Shown: positions 1 to 8,009, counted from the first letter of the stretch. The stretch is 31,327 nucleotides of DNA from Porphyromonadaceae bacterium UBA4262 (GCA_002396085.1 DGWI01000013.1:1-31327); one strand, 5' to 3'. The notes: generated by a model not told the origin, from the letters alone. Translations and numbers: made by a program.

Positions 1-15
1 TATCAGCAAGTAGCT

Positions 16-50
16 ATAAGTTATAGGCGATAAGCGATAAGCAATAATCG
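16..50. repeat. Tandem array, five 7-bp units (ATAAGCG type)
   Basis: Five consecutive heptamers read ATAAGTT, ATAGGCG, ATAAGCG, ATAAGCA and ATAATCG. The array lies in the presumed 23S-5S spacer. It has the same five-unit design as arrays before many protein genes in this window, with a different unit sequence. Confidence 0.6.
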
Positions 51-143
51 CTTGATTCAGGCGCAGTGGATGTCTGGCAAGGAATGAGTTTGCGTTCCCG
101 GTTGATGATCTCAGCTCATCACGGCAGCTGTGACGGTGACTGA

Positions 144-178
144 AAGACCAAGGTCCAAGGTCTAAAGTCTAAAGTCTG
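144..178. repeat. Tandem array, five 7-bp units (ARGTCYA type)
   Basis: Five consecutive heptamers read AAGACCA, AGGTCCA, AGGTCTA, AAGTCTA and AAGTCTG. The array ends about nine bases before the mature 5S rRNA, so it is probably transcribed in the precursor rRNA. Confidence 0.65.
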
Positions 179-186
179 CTGAAAGC

Positions 187-297
<111 letters not shown>

Positions 298-330
298 AAG
301 GGAGACACTCATGGAGTGTCTCCCTTTTTT
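298..330 (+). terminator. Rho-independent terminator of the rRNA operon
   Basis: A perfect 11-bp stem (GGGAGACACTC at 300-310 with GAGTGTCTCCC at 314-324), a 3-nt loop and six T residues form a classic intrinsic terminator directly after 5S rRNA. Confidence 0.93.
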
Positions 331-332
331 GT

Positions 333-367
333 TTAAGGGTTAGGGGTTAAAGGTTAAGGGTTTGGGG
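333..367. repeat. Tandem array, five 7-bp units (TTAAGGG type)
   Basis: Five heptamers read TTAAGGG, TTAGGGG, TTAAAGG, TTAAGGG and TTTGGGG, starting two bases after the terminator T-run. Unlike most arrays here it does not touch a start codon: the GH3 promoter lies between it and the next gene. Confidence 0.65.
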
Positions 368-415
368 TTGTGATTGAGGTCTTGGTGTTGCAATGATAAG
401 TGCCTCGTTTTTTTG

Positions 416-447
416 TTTGTGCAGATTGGAGATTTATTGTAACTTTG
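416..447 (+). promoter_or_regulatory. Bacteroidota-type promoter of the GH3 gene
   Basis: TTTG at 416-419, a 20-bp spacer and TAACTTTG at 440-447 match the -33/-7 consensus of the Bacteroidota primary sigma factor. The -7 box is 19 bases before the chosen ATG, implying a very short leader. Confidence 0.75.
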
Positions 448-466
448 CGTCAAAATCAGATTGACG

Positions 467-1978
467 ATGAATTTCACTCCGCTAGTCAAGGGATATTTTC
501 GTAACCGGTTGTTGGATCAGACGCGCTTTATCGAGCATGCCGATGCTGTGCAACAGGGCGAACTGGTACGGCTGGTTGAAACGGCTGCGCTGACTCAGAT
601 TGGGCGTAAGTATGATTTCTCGACGTGTCGCACCTATGAGGACTTCGCCTCGCGTGTTCCATTGTATCGTTACGAGGACTTACGCTCGCTTATCATGCGC
701 ATGGTCGATGGTGAGGCGGGTGTGTTGTGGCCTGGGCGCACACTAAACTTTGCTCAGTCCTCGGGCACCAGCGATGGCCGCAGCAAGTATATCCCCATCA
801 CGCGTGAGGCCTTGCGTCGCAATCACTATCAGGGTGCAAGCGATGTGGTGGCACACTACCTGAACCTGAATCCCGACAGCCGCCTGTTTGGCGGTAAGGC
901 ATTCATCTTGGGTGGCTCGTTTGCCAACGAATTGCACCTCAAGCGCGGTGTGCAAGTGGGAGACCTGAGCGCTACACTCATCCAGAATATCAATCCGCTG
1001 GCCAACTTATTTCGTGTTCCCAGCAAGCAAGTGGCACTGATGGCCGACTGGAGCGAGAAACTGCCGGCACTGGTCGATGCCAGCATAGGTGAGAACATTA
1101 CCAACCTGAGTGGTGTGCCGTCGTGGTTTCTGACGGTAATCAAGCGTGTGCTGGAGCGTACGGGCAAGTCGTGCATCCATGAGGTGTGGCCCAATCTGGA
1201 GGTGTTCTTTCATGGCGGTATTGCCTTTGCACCCTATCGTGCGCAGTATGAGGCAATCTGTGACATGGGCAAGATGCACTTCTTGGATACTTATAATGCA
1301 AGCGAGGGTTTCTTTGCCGTGCAGACCGATTGGGATGACACGGCGATGATGTTGCTGCTCGACATCGGGGTGTTCTATGAGTTCCTGCCTATTGAGCAGG
1401 CCGATAGCACCGAGCCTGACGTGTATCCCATCTGGGAAGTGCAACCAGGGCGTACCTATGAACTCATTATCACCGCTTGCAATGGGCTGTGGCGTTATCG
1501 CATTGGCGACACCGTGACCGTGACGCAACTTAATCCTGTGAAGATTAAAATTGCAGGCAGGACAAAGGCCTATATCAATGCTTTCGGCGAAGAAGTGATG
1601 GTGCATAACACTGATGATGCCATCACTGCTGCAGCGCGTGAAGCGGGTGCTGAGGTGCTCAACTACACGGTGGCTCCGGTCTTTGCCGACGACCATCAGA
1701 GTGGTCATCATCAATGGCTGGTGGAGTTTGCCGTCGAACCGAGCGACATGAAGCAATTTATCACTCTTGTTGACCGTCACCTGCAGGACGTGAACAGTGA
1801 CTATCAGGCCAAGCGTGCGGGTAGCATCTTTCTTGCGCCTCCCACACTGGTGGTGGCTCGTGAGGGGCTATTTGACCGCTGGCTGGCATCGACAGGCAAG
1901 CTAGGTGGCCAGCGTAAGGTGCCGCGCCTGTGCAACGACCGTCACATCATCGACCAAATGTTGGTGTTTAACACATGA
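467..1978 (+). CDS. GH3 family acyl-adenylate/amido synthetase-like protein
   Basis: The 503-residue protein belongs to the GH3 branch of the ANL adenylating superfamily. In plants this family activates carboxylic acids such as jasmonate or auxin with ATP and joins them to amino acids; the substrate of bacterial members is generally unknown. Three nucleotide-binding motifs are visible: the loop SSGTSDGRSKYIP around residues 97-109, YNASEG at 277-281 and YRIGD at 344-348. The length is typical for bacterial GH3 proteins. There is no signal peptide or membrane segment, so it should be cytoplasmic. ATG 467 is chosen over an in-frame TTG at 461 because it gives a normal N-terminus and sits just after the promoter. 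It is a monocistronic gene between the rRNA terminator and a convergent barrel gene. The family call is secure; the reaction is not. Confidence 0.9.
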   Translation: MNFTPLVKGYFRNRLLDQTRFIEHADAVQQGELVRLVETAALTQIGRKYDFSTCRTYEDFASRVPLYRYEDLRSLIMRMVDGEAGVLWPGRTLNFAQSSGTSDGRSKYIPITREALRRNHYQGASDVVAHYLNLNPDSRLFGGKAFILGGSFANELHLKRGVQVGDLSATLIQNINPLANLFRVPSKQVALMADWSEKLPALVDASIGENITNLSGVPSWFLTVIKRVLERTGKSCIHEVWPNLEVFFHGGIAFAPYRAQYEAICDMGKMHFLDTYNASEGFFAVQTDWDDTAMMLLLDIGVFYEFLPIEQADSTEPDVYPIWEVQPGRTYELIITACNGLWRYRIGDTVTVTQLNPVKIKIAGRTKAYINAFGEEVMVHNTDDAITAAAREAGAEVLNYTVAPVFADDHQSGHHQWLVEFAVEPSDMKQFITLVDRHLQDVNSDYQAKRAGSIFLAPPTLVVAREGLFDRWLASTGKLGGQRKVPRLCNDRHIIDQMLVFNT

Positions 1979-2011
1979 ATGTGAAGAACGCGTATATGGT
2001 TTCCAAAATAA

Positions 2012-2086
2012 AAATCCCCCAAAAATGAATTGCACCTCAAAAGTTTTGTGTCTAACTTTTGGGGTGCAGTTCATTTTTTGGGATTT
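2012..2086. terminator. Long inverted repeat, probable bidirectional terminator
   Basis: Arms 2012-2045 and 2054-2086 are nearly perfect reverse complements of about 33 bp around an 8-nt loop. The gap separates the convergent GH3 and barrel genes, whose stop codons lie at 1978 and 2093. A-rich and T-rich outer ends give a T-run after the hairpin on either strand. The stem is much longer than a normal terminator, so it may derive from a pair of insertion-sequence ends (inference). Confidence 0.65.
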
Positions 2087-2092
2087 CTTGTT

Positions 2093-5044
2093 CTAGAAGG
2101 GGCGTCGGCCACCGCCGAATCCGCCACGGCCACCAGGACCGCCAGGGCCACCTCGGCCAGGCCCCCAATCGTCACCACCCTTAGCTTTGGGCTGCTCGCC
2201 CTTCTTGAAGGTGGTGAAGCGATAGGTGAAGGTGATCATGCCGTAGCGCGTGAGCGAGTTGTAGGCCACATCCTCGATGTAGTTGGCGTTGACGTTGCGG
2301 TTGATGCTCTTGCGCTGTCCCAGGATGTCGTAGACCGACAGCGTGATGGCTGCAGCCTTGTCGCGCAGGAACTGATAGGCAATCGAACCGTTCCACAACC
2401 ACTGTTTGGTATCATAGCCTGAACTGTAACCGCTGGTGGCACTGTAACTGAGGTCGGTCGAGATGACCAGGCCGAAGGGTGCCGAGTAGGTGCCGTTGAA
2501 CTGTCCGCCATAGGTGTGGACATTGCGGTTGTTGCTGGTCTGTACGGTGTTGTGCGTCGTCTGGAAGTTGTAACGCGGTCTGATCTCCAAGTCAAACACA
2601 CCATTGCGGAATGCCAGACCGGGCGAGTAGTTGATGTTGAACGAACCGCTGCGGTTGATCTCGCCGTTGTTGTAGCCCTTGGTGACACTGTAGCGTGCAA
2701 ACAAGTGTGACGAGAAGTACCAGGTCTTTGATGCACTGAATGGGAAACTGAGCATGTTCATTGCCATGACATTCCACACGCCGTTTACATTGGTGTAACT
2801 GGTGGTGCGTCCGCCCGTGACAGCATCATAGACAGTGGTTGAGATGATGCTGTTTTGCTCGAAGTTGATGTTGGCCATGGCCATGATGCTGCGCTGTGCC
2901 ATCGAGGCGAAGTCCTGGAAACGCAGATTCAGGTTGTGTACAAATGTCGGCTTCAGACTGGGGTTACCCACGACAATATTCAGCGGGTTGCTCTCGTCGG
3001 CCACTGGCTGCAGTTGTGTGATGCTGGGCTGATTGGCACGCATGCGGTAGTTGGCATTGAATGTGCGCGTCTTGCTGAACTTGTAGCGGAATCGTGCGTA
3101 TGGTGCCACGCTCCACACCCATCGGCTTGGGATGTCGCGTGCACTATTGATGAGGTCGCGGCTGCTCGACATGGCCGAGTTGACCGTCAGACCCAGATTG
3201 AGGTTATACTCCTTGCGCACCTGGCGGAATCCGAGTTGGAACGACTGGTCAAGGAACTTGTTGCGGAACGAGTTGCTCAGTCGCTCGTTGAAGTCGCGCG
3301 ACAGTTCGGGTCCCAGTTCCAGATCCAGGATTTGCGAGAGCAACTGTCCGTCATTGAGCACATAGTCGCCATAGTCGGCGGCAATCTTCGAGCGGATGGC
3401 AGGGTTGTAGACCACCTCCTGCACGCTGCGAGGCGCAGGATTGATGGTGCCGCGCGTGATGTCATAGACCAGTTTGTCGGCCTCGCTGTAGCGGTAGCGC
3501 GCGTTGTAGGCTGCCTCAAGGAAGCGTGCGTTCTTGATGTTGCCCAGCGGCTCGGTCCACGACAGGCGGCCGTTGATGTTGTTGGTGCGTCGGTCGTTGT
3601 CGTAGATTTGGTCGATGGTCTGTGTCGAGTCGGTCAGGTAGTAGTTGTTGAGCGTGTAGGTGTTTCCGTCCTCGTTGACCTTGCTGTAGTTGTAACGCAC
3701 CATGATGCTGGTCGAGCGACCGGGGTGCGAGGCAAACTTGTGGTTGAAGACCAGTGAGCCGCCGAACTCATAACTCTTGCCATCGTTGCGGTAGCGGTTC
3801 TGACTACTGTTCACTGGCGTGCGTGCCGCGTCGCCAGCCCAAGTGCCGCTGGCCTCGATGTTGGTGCTCTTGCTGAAGTTCAGCGAGAAGTTGGGGCGGA
3901 ACTCCAGCGTGTTGCAGGAGTCAATCTCCCACTTCAGACGGAAGTCTCCGCGCAGGTTGTGGCCCTTGTCGCGGGCGTTGGTGGCCGCCTGATAGTAACT
4001 GGTCGAGTCGGGAAACAGGTATTGACGGTCGCGCGTGGTGCGTGTGTCGCGGTCGCTGTGCGAGTACATCACATCGCCGCCCACACGGAAGTGTTCGTCA
4101 TCCTTTGAGCCGACGTTGAAGTTGAAGCCCACGTTCTGGCTGGTGGTGATGCCACGGTCGCCGCCGAAGCGTGCGAATCGCTGCTGGCCGCCGTCGGTGA
4201 ATCCCAGGCTGTTGGTGTTGTTGCCTCCGGCCAGCAGGGTGAACTGGTTGCCGTCGTGGAAGTAGTTGGCCATCACGTTGCCGGCATAGCGGTTGTCGGT
4301 GCCATAGCCCGCGTTGACCGTGCCAAACCAGCCGTTGGCCATGCCGGGTTTGACGGTAAGGTTGATCACGGTCTCGTCCTCGCCATCATCTACACCCGTC
4401 AGTCGCGCCAGGTCGCTCTTGCGGTCGATGACTTGCAACTTGTTGACCATGTCGGCGGGTATATTCTTGCTGGCCACGGTGGGGTCGTCGGCAAAGAATT
4501 CCTTGCCGTCGATGAGAATCTTCTTGACCTCCTTGCCATTGGCGGTAATCTTGCCGTCGGTGCCCACCTCAACGCCCGGCAGGCGCTTGAGCAAGTCCTC
4601 GACCACAGCGTTGGCCTGCGTCTTGTAGGTGTCGGCGTTATACTCGATGGTGTCCTCCTTGACTGTGATGGGCGTCTTCACACCGATGACAGTGGCCTCC
4701 TTGAGTATCACACTGTTAGGCTCCAGTTTGATGACTCCCATGTTGACATCGCGGCCATCGTCGCCCACGGTGACTCGGCGCGAGGTCTCGTTGTAGCCCA
4801 TGTAACTGAACTTGACCACATATTTGCCGGGCTTGATGACCTTGAGGTTAAACACGCCGTTGAGGTCGGTTGTGGTGCCCTTGACAAAGGCGCTGTCCTT
4901 CTGCGCCTTGACCAGGCGGACGGTGGCCTCCATGAGTTCGGTGGTGTCGGTGGCATCGACCAGGATGCCGTTGATGACCGCCGCGCGCAGGGGCACGATG
5001 CAGGTGAGTGCGGTGGCAATGAGTGCCAGTAATATCTTCTTCAT
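2093..5044 (-). CDS. TonB-plug outer-membrane beta-barrel protein (OMP_b-brl_3 type)
   Basis: The 983-residue protein begins with a signal peptide (basic MKK, hydrophobic stretch, cleavage near residue 21). Next come a carboxypeptidase-regulatory-like beta sandwich (about 23-108), a TonB plug-like domain (about 120-230, with the typical LLKRLPGVEV and ILIDGKEFF segments), and a long barrel rich in alternating aromatic and polar residues (about 240-945). This is the usual build of Bacteroidota OMP_b-brl_3 proteins, which sit in the outer membrane. Their substrates are mostly unknown, and no SusD partner lies next to this gene. The last aromatic strand (FTYRF) is followed by a roughly 35-residue Gly/Pro/Arg-rich tail. 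The gene is monocistronic with its own promoter. Nutrient uptake or a structural role are both possible. Confidence 0.88.
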   Translation of the reverse strand: MKKILLALIATALTCIVPLRAAVINGILVDATDTTELMEATVRLVKAQKDSAFVKGTTTDLNGVFNLKVIKPGKYVVKFSYMGYNETSRRVTVGDDGRDVNMGVIKLEPNSVILKEATVIGVKTPITVKEDTIEYNADTYKTQANAVVEDLLKRLPGVEVGTDGKITANGKEVKKILIDGKEFFADDPTVASKNIPADMVNKLQVIDRKSDLARLTGVDDGEDETVINLTVKPGMANGWFGTVNAGYGTDNRYAGNVMANYFHDGNQFTLLAGGNNTNSLGFTDGGQQRFARFGGDRGITTSQNVGFNFNVGSKDDEHFRVGGDVMYSHSDRDTRTTRDRQYLFPDSTSYYQAATNARDKGHNLRGDFRLKWEIDSCNTLEFRPNFSLNFSKSTNIEASGTWAGDAARTPVNSSQNRYRNDGKSYEFGGSLVFNHKFASHPGRSTSIMVRYNYSKVNEDGNTYTLNNYYLTDSTQTIDQIYDNDRRTNNINGRLSWTEPLGNIKNARFLEAAYNARYRYSEADKLVYDITRGTINPAPRSVQEVVYNPAIRSKIAADYGDYVLNDGQLLSQILDLELGPELSRDFNERLSNSFRNKFLDQSFQLGFRQVRKEYNLNLGLTVNSAMSSSRDLINSARDIPSRWVWSVAPYARFRYKFSKTRTFNANYRMRANQPSITQLQPVADESNPLNIVVGNPSLKPTFVHNLNLRFQDFASMAQRSIMAMANINFEQNSIISTTVYDAVTGGRTTSYTNVNGVWNVMAMNMLSFPFSASKTWYFSSHLFARYSVTKGYNNGEINRSGSFNINYSPGLAFRNGVFDLEIRPRYNFQTTHNTVQTSNNRNVHTYGGQFNGTYSAPFGLVISTDLSYSATSGYSSGYDTKQWLWNGSIAYQFLRDKAAAITLSVYDILGQRKSINRNVNANYIEDVAYNSLTRYGMITFTYRFTTFKKGEQPKAKGGDDWGPGRGGPGGPGGRGGFGGGRRPF

Positions 5045-5103
5045 GTTTAGTGATGTATTTACAACAAATCAGTAGCGCGGTTCCGTGTCCACAAAACCAC
5101 GCT

Positions 5104-5136
5104 GCAAAATTACTACGATAAAATGGACTACCCAAA
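5104..5136 (-). promoter_or_regulatory. Promoter of the outer-membrane barrel gene
   Basis: Read on the minus strand, TTTG (5136-5133), a 20-bp spacer and TAATTTTG (5112-5105) match the Bacteroidota -33/-7 consensus. The -7 box lies about 60 bases before the ATG at 5044, leaving a leader of roughly 50 nt. Confidence 0.7.
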
Positions 5137-5189
5137 AATGTTAGACTTTCGCCCCGATTTTATAGACTAATGCACCCCTTACCCCCCCC

Positions 5190-5254
5190 TTAAATCCCCC
5201 TTAAATCCCCCTAAAGGGGAACTTACTGCCCCTTTGTACACCCCCCTTTAGGGG
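5190..5254. repeat. C-rich direct repeats and opposed CCCCTAAAGGGG motifs
   Basis: Two exact 11-bp direct repeats (TTAAATCCCCC at 5190-5200 and 5201-5211) run into CCCCTAAAGGGG (5208-5219). About 23 bases later comes its reverse complement CCCCTTTAGGGG (5243-5254). The segment lies between two minus-strand genes, upstream of the barrel-gene promoter. It looks like a dispersed intergenic repeat; I cannot assign it to a named family. Confidence 0.55.
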
Positions 5255-5310
5255 ACTTGGAGTGTGGCTTTAACAGTTTGTAGGCTCATGCAGATTGCGC
5301 TATAGAATAA

Positions 5311-5344
5311 TGACAGGAGGACACTGGGTGGTGTCCTCCTGTCA
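5311..5344 (-). terminator. Hairpin terminator after the PCMD-like gene
   Basis: A perfect 14-bp stem (TGACAGGAGGACAC with GTGTCCTCCTGTCA) and a 6-nt loop lie 19 bases downstream of the stop codon at 5364. On the minus strand the hairpin is followed by TTATTCTATA, a weak T-tract, so termination is likely but the U-run is imperfect. Confidence 0.75.
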
Positions 5345-5363
5345 TTTGTCTGTTCAGGCAGGG

Positions 5364-6320
5364 CTAGAAGACGAGGGCGAAGTTGTCGACCCAGAGTGCC
5401 ATGCCGACAGTGCCGACGTAGGCCGTTCCGCAGCCGCTACTGGCCATGAGCAGCATGTGGGTGGGTGTTGCGTTGGGGGCATCCCACTGCTCCTCGGGGC
5501 ACTTGACCATCTTGCCCTTGCTGTTGCGGGCATAGTAGGACTTCTCGCCGTTGATCAAGCCCATGTAACTCTGGTAGCCTGCGTGATGGGTGATGTCGCC
5601 ATACCAGATGGGGATGCGATGACCGGTGACCCAGTTGGTGGTGTTGCCGAAGCGCTGGCGTCCGGTGCCCACGCGTGCGGCATGCAGGCGCCCCTTGCTG
5701 TCCTCCCAACGGCGCTGCAAGATGATGAAGACCTCGGCGTAGTCGCGCCCGCGGATGGTCTTCTTTGAACCAAAGCCGCTGCTGTAGGTGCGGTCGCCGC
5801 CGGGGGCGTTGAGCTTGTAGTCAAACTGCAGGTACTTGGGCCGTTGCTTGTAGGGGATGCCCATCTCCATCTTGCTGTAAGGATTCTTGGTGCTCGACAG
5901 AGGCTCGATCATCTGTCCGAGGAAGATGGAACCGCTCACCAGCACATCCATGTTGATGATGCCCACTGCCTTGACATGCTCGAGCATAGTGGTGAGTTTG
6001 GCGCACTTGCCGCTGCCGTGTGTGTCGGGGAAGACGGCGTTGCTGGTCTTGACCACGCCCATGACCTTGGCGTAGACATTGCTTGAGCCCCAGGGCGATC
6101 CACCCAGGTTGGTGTAGGCTTTGGCCCCGTTAATGGTCTGTGTCGGGCCAATCTCGTAGACGTGTTTGGTCTGGCCACCGATGACGCCACTCTCCTTGAT
6201 GACGCGAGTCACCCAGTGGTCCATGTTGCCAAACTTGATGGGCACCACTTTCTGTGCCTGTGCAGCGGGTGTGGCCATCAGGGCCAGTGCCACCGCTGCA
6301 GTCATGATCAGTTTCTTCAT
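5364..6320 (-). CDS. Secreted PCMD-like protein (putative carbohydrate metabolism domain)
   Basis: The 318-residue protein starts with a clear signal peptide (MKK, hydrophobic core, AQA cleavage near residue 22), so it is exported. There is no lipobox cysteine at the cleavage point. The C-terminal half, with FDYKLNAPGGDR, GRDYAEVFIIL and the closing TVGMALWVDNFALVF, resembles the beta-sandwich end of the PCMD family (PF13201). That family is common in Bacteroidota and often encoded near polysaccharide-use genes. No such cluster is seen here. The gene has its own hairpin terminator, and a TCTAGA tandem array lies in its leader. The PCMD assignment rests on recognised pattern only. The function is unknown, and carbohydrate binding is a family-based guess. 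Confidence 0.65.
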   Translation of the reverse strand: MKKLIMTAAVALALMATPAAQAQKVVPIKFGNMDHWVTRVIKESGVIGGQTKHVYEIGPTQTINGAKAYTNLGGSPWGSSNVYAKVMGVVKTSNAVFPDTHGSGKCAKLTTMLEHVKAVGIINMDVLVSGSIFLGQMIEPLSSTKNPYSKMEMGIPYKQRPKYLQFDYKLNAPGGDRTYSSGFGSKKTIRGRDYAEVFIILQRRWEDSKGRLHAARVGTGRQRFGNTTNWVTGHRIPIWYGDITHHAGYQSYMGLINGEKSYYARNSKGKMVKCPEEQWDAPNATPTHMLLMASSGCGTAYVGTVGMALWVDNFALVF

Positions 6321-6342
6321 TGTTATTGTTGTTTTTTTAAAA

Positions 6343-6387
6343 AATCTGGATATTCTAGATGTTCTAGAGGGTCTAGATAATCTAGAG
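6343..6387 (-). repeat. Tandem array, five 9-bp units (TCTAGA type), leader of the PCMD-like gene
   Basis: Plus-strand units AATCTGGAT, ATTCTAGAT, GTTCTAGAG, GGTCTAGAT and AATCTAGAG repeat every 9 bp. Read with the minus-strand gene, the array ends 22 bases before its ATG and is followed by a T-run and then an A-rich leader. The core TCTAGA is self-complementary. Adjacent units could pair before the T-run and act as a weak terminator for the upstream DUF2851 gene (inference). Confidence 0.7.
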
Positions 6388-6402
6388 TGCTATAATAAAT
6401 TA

Positions 6403-7683
6403 CTACATCTTTGCAGCCTCGGTGAGGAGGCGATGCCCGATGCGGCAGTAGATGCACTTGCGTGCATCGCAATAGGCTTTGCGCAGTTGGATGAGTGCCT
6501 GCGATGTGAGCGCGTCGTCGCATCGAATGCCAGCGTGGGCAAACCGAGCCACGATGGCGTTCTGCTCGGGACGCAGCGACTCGAGCAGGTCGATGGCTCG
6601 GTCGGTCATCTCATAGCTGCCCGTGAGTTCGCCATAGGCATAGTAGAGCGGTGCGACCAGGTTGATGAGCACGATGTCGATGCTGGCGTTGCTCAATGCC
6701 CGTGTGCTGACAGGTGTCTCCTTGCCCAGTGTGTAGTGCCGCTCCCAGTAGCCAGTGAGTTCGACCTGGAACAGTTGGCGCAACTCCTTCTCGCCCTGTG
6801 CCTCCAGGATGCTGTGCATCAGGTTGAACCCGTCGTGCACATAGTGTGCCAGCAGGGCGATGCGGCGGTGCGGAAAATTCTGAGGTCGGCATCTGAACAA
6901 TTTCCACGCCTCGGGCTCCATGGGTTGCAGTGTGAACTTGTTGGTCAGGAAGGCATACTCGCGTTGCAGTTGCTCGACATAGCGTTCGCCATCGGTCTTG
7001 ATGCCAGTGAGCAATCCTGCCTGCCCCAGCAGCAGTGCCTCGAGTTGAAGCAGCGAGTCGCTGTGCTTGTGCAGCAGACGCAGTGGTGTGCGTCGTGCCA
7101 GCCGCTCGAGGGCATCGCTGTTGAGCCCGAATCCCAGTGTGCGTGCCAGCATGACATAGCACACGTCCTCCCAACTGCCGGCATACAGGTCGCGCAGCGA
7201 TGCGATGCGCTCAACCTTGCTGTGCAGCCGCTCGAAGGCCAGTGCCTGCATCCACTCGGTGATGGTCAGGCTAGGCACTTGTGGCAACTGCGCAGCACAA
7301 GGCAGTTCGGTGCGCGCATCGACCAGTCTCTCAAGGCTCTCGCCGAATCGGGGCGACACCTCAAGCTCGACTTGGGGGATGAGCTCGCCATTGGAGCGAC
7401 GTACTGGGGCATCATCGTGCTGCACCACATGCAGGATGACGTTGTCGTAAGCCTTGTCGTTGTCATGTCCATGTCGGTGCCAGTCGGTGGCACGCACATG
7501 AATCTCGACATTGCCCACCCACAGATGTCCGTCAATCTCGACCTTGGCGTTAAAGAAGTCGGGACCTGCATCGGTGTTGAGCAGCCCGGGGTCGAGCACA
7601 CGCACACGGCGGCCGTCATTGGTCGTCATGTCATCGGTGCGCCACAAGCGGTGCTGCCACACATATTGCAAGAGTTGTTCCAT
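6403..7683 (-). CDS. DUF2851 family protein
   Basis: The 426-residue protein matches the DUF2851 family, found mainly in Bacteroidota. The N-terminus MEQLLQYVWQHRLW is the usual family start. It is followed by the conserved segment with DPGLLNTDAGPDFFNAKV and VGNVEIHVRATDWHRHGH, and a C-terminus with two cysteines in a CIYCRIGHRLL context. ATG 7683 is chosen over an in-frame TTG at 7689 because family members begin MEQLL or similar. There is no signal peptide or membrane segment, so it is probably cytoplasmic. The biochemical role is unknown. It shares strand and orientation with the PCMD-like gene 82 bases downstream but has no visible functional link to it. Confidence 0.88.
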   Translation of the reverse strand: MEQLLQYVWQHRLWRTDDMTTNDGRRVRVLDPGLLNTDAGPDFFNAKVEIDGHLWVGNVEIHVRATDWHRHGHDNDKAYDNVILHVVQHDDAPVRRSNGELIPQVELEVSPRFGESLERLVDARTELPCAAQLPQVPSLTITEWMQALAFERLHSKVERIASLRDLYAGSWEDVCYVMLARTLGFGLNSDALERLARRTPLRLLHKHSDSLLQLEALLLGQAGLLTGIKTDGERYVEQLQREYAFLTNKFTLQPMEPEAWKLFRCRPQNFPHRRIALLAHYVHDGFNLMHSILEAQGEKELRQLFQVELTGYWERHYTLGKETPVSTRALSNASIDIVLINLVAPLYYAYGELTGSYEMTDRAIDLLESLRPEQNAIVARFAHAGIRCDDALTSQALIQLRKAYCDARKCIYCRIGHRLLTEAAKM

Positions 7684-7852
7684 AATCAAGCCCGTGACGA
7701 TGATTAGACTCGCAGGGGAGCGGGTGGTTTACAGCCCCATGCAAAAAACGATGCGAAAGTACACATTTTTTGCCACATAAGGGGTCAAGAAGTACAAAAA
7801 GGACCCATTTTGTGCCTTTTGAGATGATTTTTTGAAAAATTTCGCCAAAAAA

Positions 7853-7884
7853 TTTGGTCAGTTCAAAAAGTCGCCGTAACTTTG
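7853..7884 (+). promoter_or_regulatory. Promoter of tRNA-Phe
   Basis: TTTG at 7853-7856, a 20-bp spacer and TAACTTTG at 7877-7884 match the Bacteroidota -33/-7 consensus perfectly. Transcription should begin about a dozen bases before the tRNA. Confidence 0.85.
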
Positions 7885-7903
7885 CACCCGCAAAACGAAA
7901 CAA

Positions 7904-7975
7904 GGTACCTTAGCTCAGCGGTAGAGCAGTGGACTGAAAATCCGCGTGTCCCTGGTTCGATTCCCGGAGGTACCA
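7904..7975 (+). tRNA. tRNA-Phe (anticodon GAA)
   Basis: The cloverleaf is complete: acceptor GGTACCT pairs with AGGTACC, the D arm is GCTC-AGCGGTA-GAGC, the anticodon stem is GTGGA/TCCGC with loop CTGAAAA giving GAA, and the T arm has loop TTCGATT. The middle pair of the T stem (CCTGG against CCCGG) is a T-C mismatch. The discriminator base is A at 7975 followed by CC, so the full CCA end is not encoded. It has its own promoter and terminator, so it is a single-gene transcript. Confidence 0.96.
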
Positions 7976-7982
7976 CCTATCT

Positions 7983-8009
7983 AACCTGACCATGAGGTCA
8001 GGTTTTTTT
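7983..8009 (+). terminator. Intrinsic terminator of tRNA-Phe
   Basis: A perfect 9-bp stem (AACCTGACC with GGTCAGGTT), loop ATGA and a run of T residues follow the tRNA directly. Confidence 0.93.

Larger units (their letters stand above)
1..186. other. 23S-5S rRNA spacer (no gene)
   Basis: No open reading frame or tRNA can be supported here. The stretch lies directly before 5S rRNA, so it is probably the 23S-5S spacer of an rRNA operon whose 23S gene is outside the window (inference). It contains two heptameric tandem arrays, listed separately at 16-50 and 144-178. Confidence 0.55.

Noticed and set aside
333..367. TTAGGG-like heptamers considered as a telomere or replication-end repeat
   Set aside because: Only five diverged 7-bp units behind an rRNA terminator; it fits the intergenic array class better.
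6166..7707. A 513-codon open frame on the plus strand opposite the DUF2851 and PCMD-like genes
   Set aside because: It spans two real minus-strand genes and their gap, has no domain pattern, and arises from codon bias of the opposite strand.
7754..7761. Possible minus-strand -7 box (TACTTTCG) before the DUF2851 gene
   Set aside because: The last base of the box deviates and no TTTG lies at the right distance; too weak to list as a promoter.
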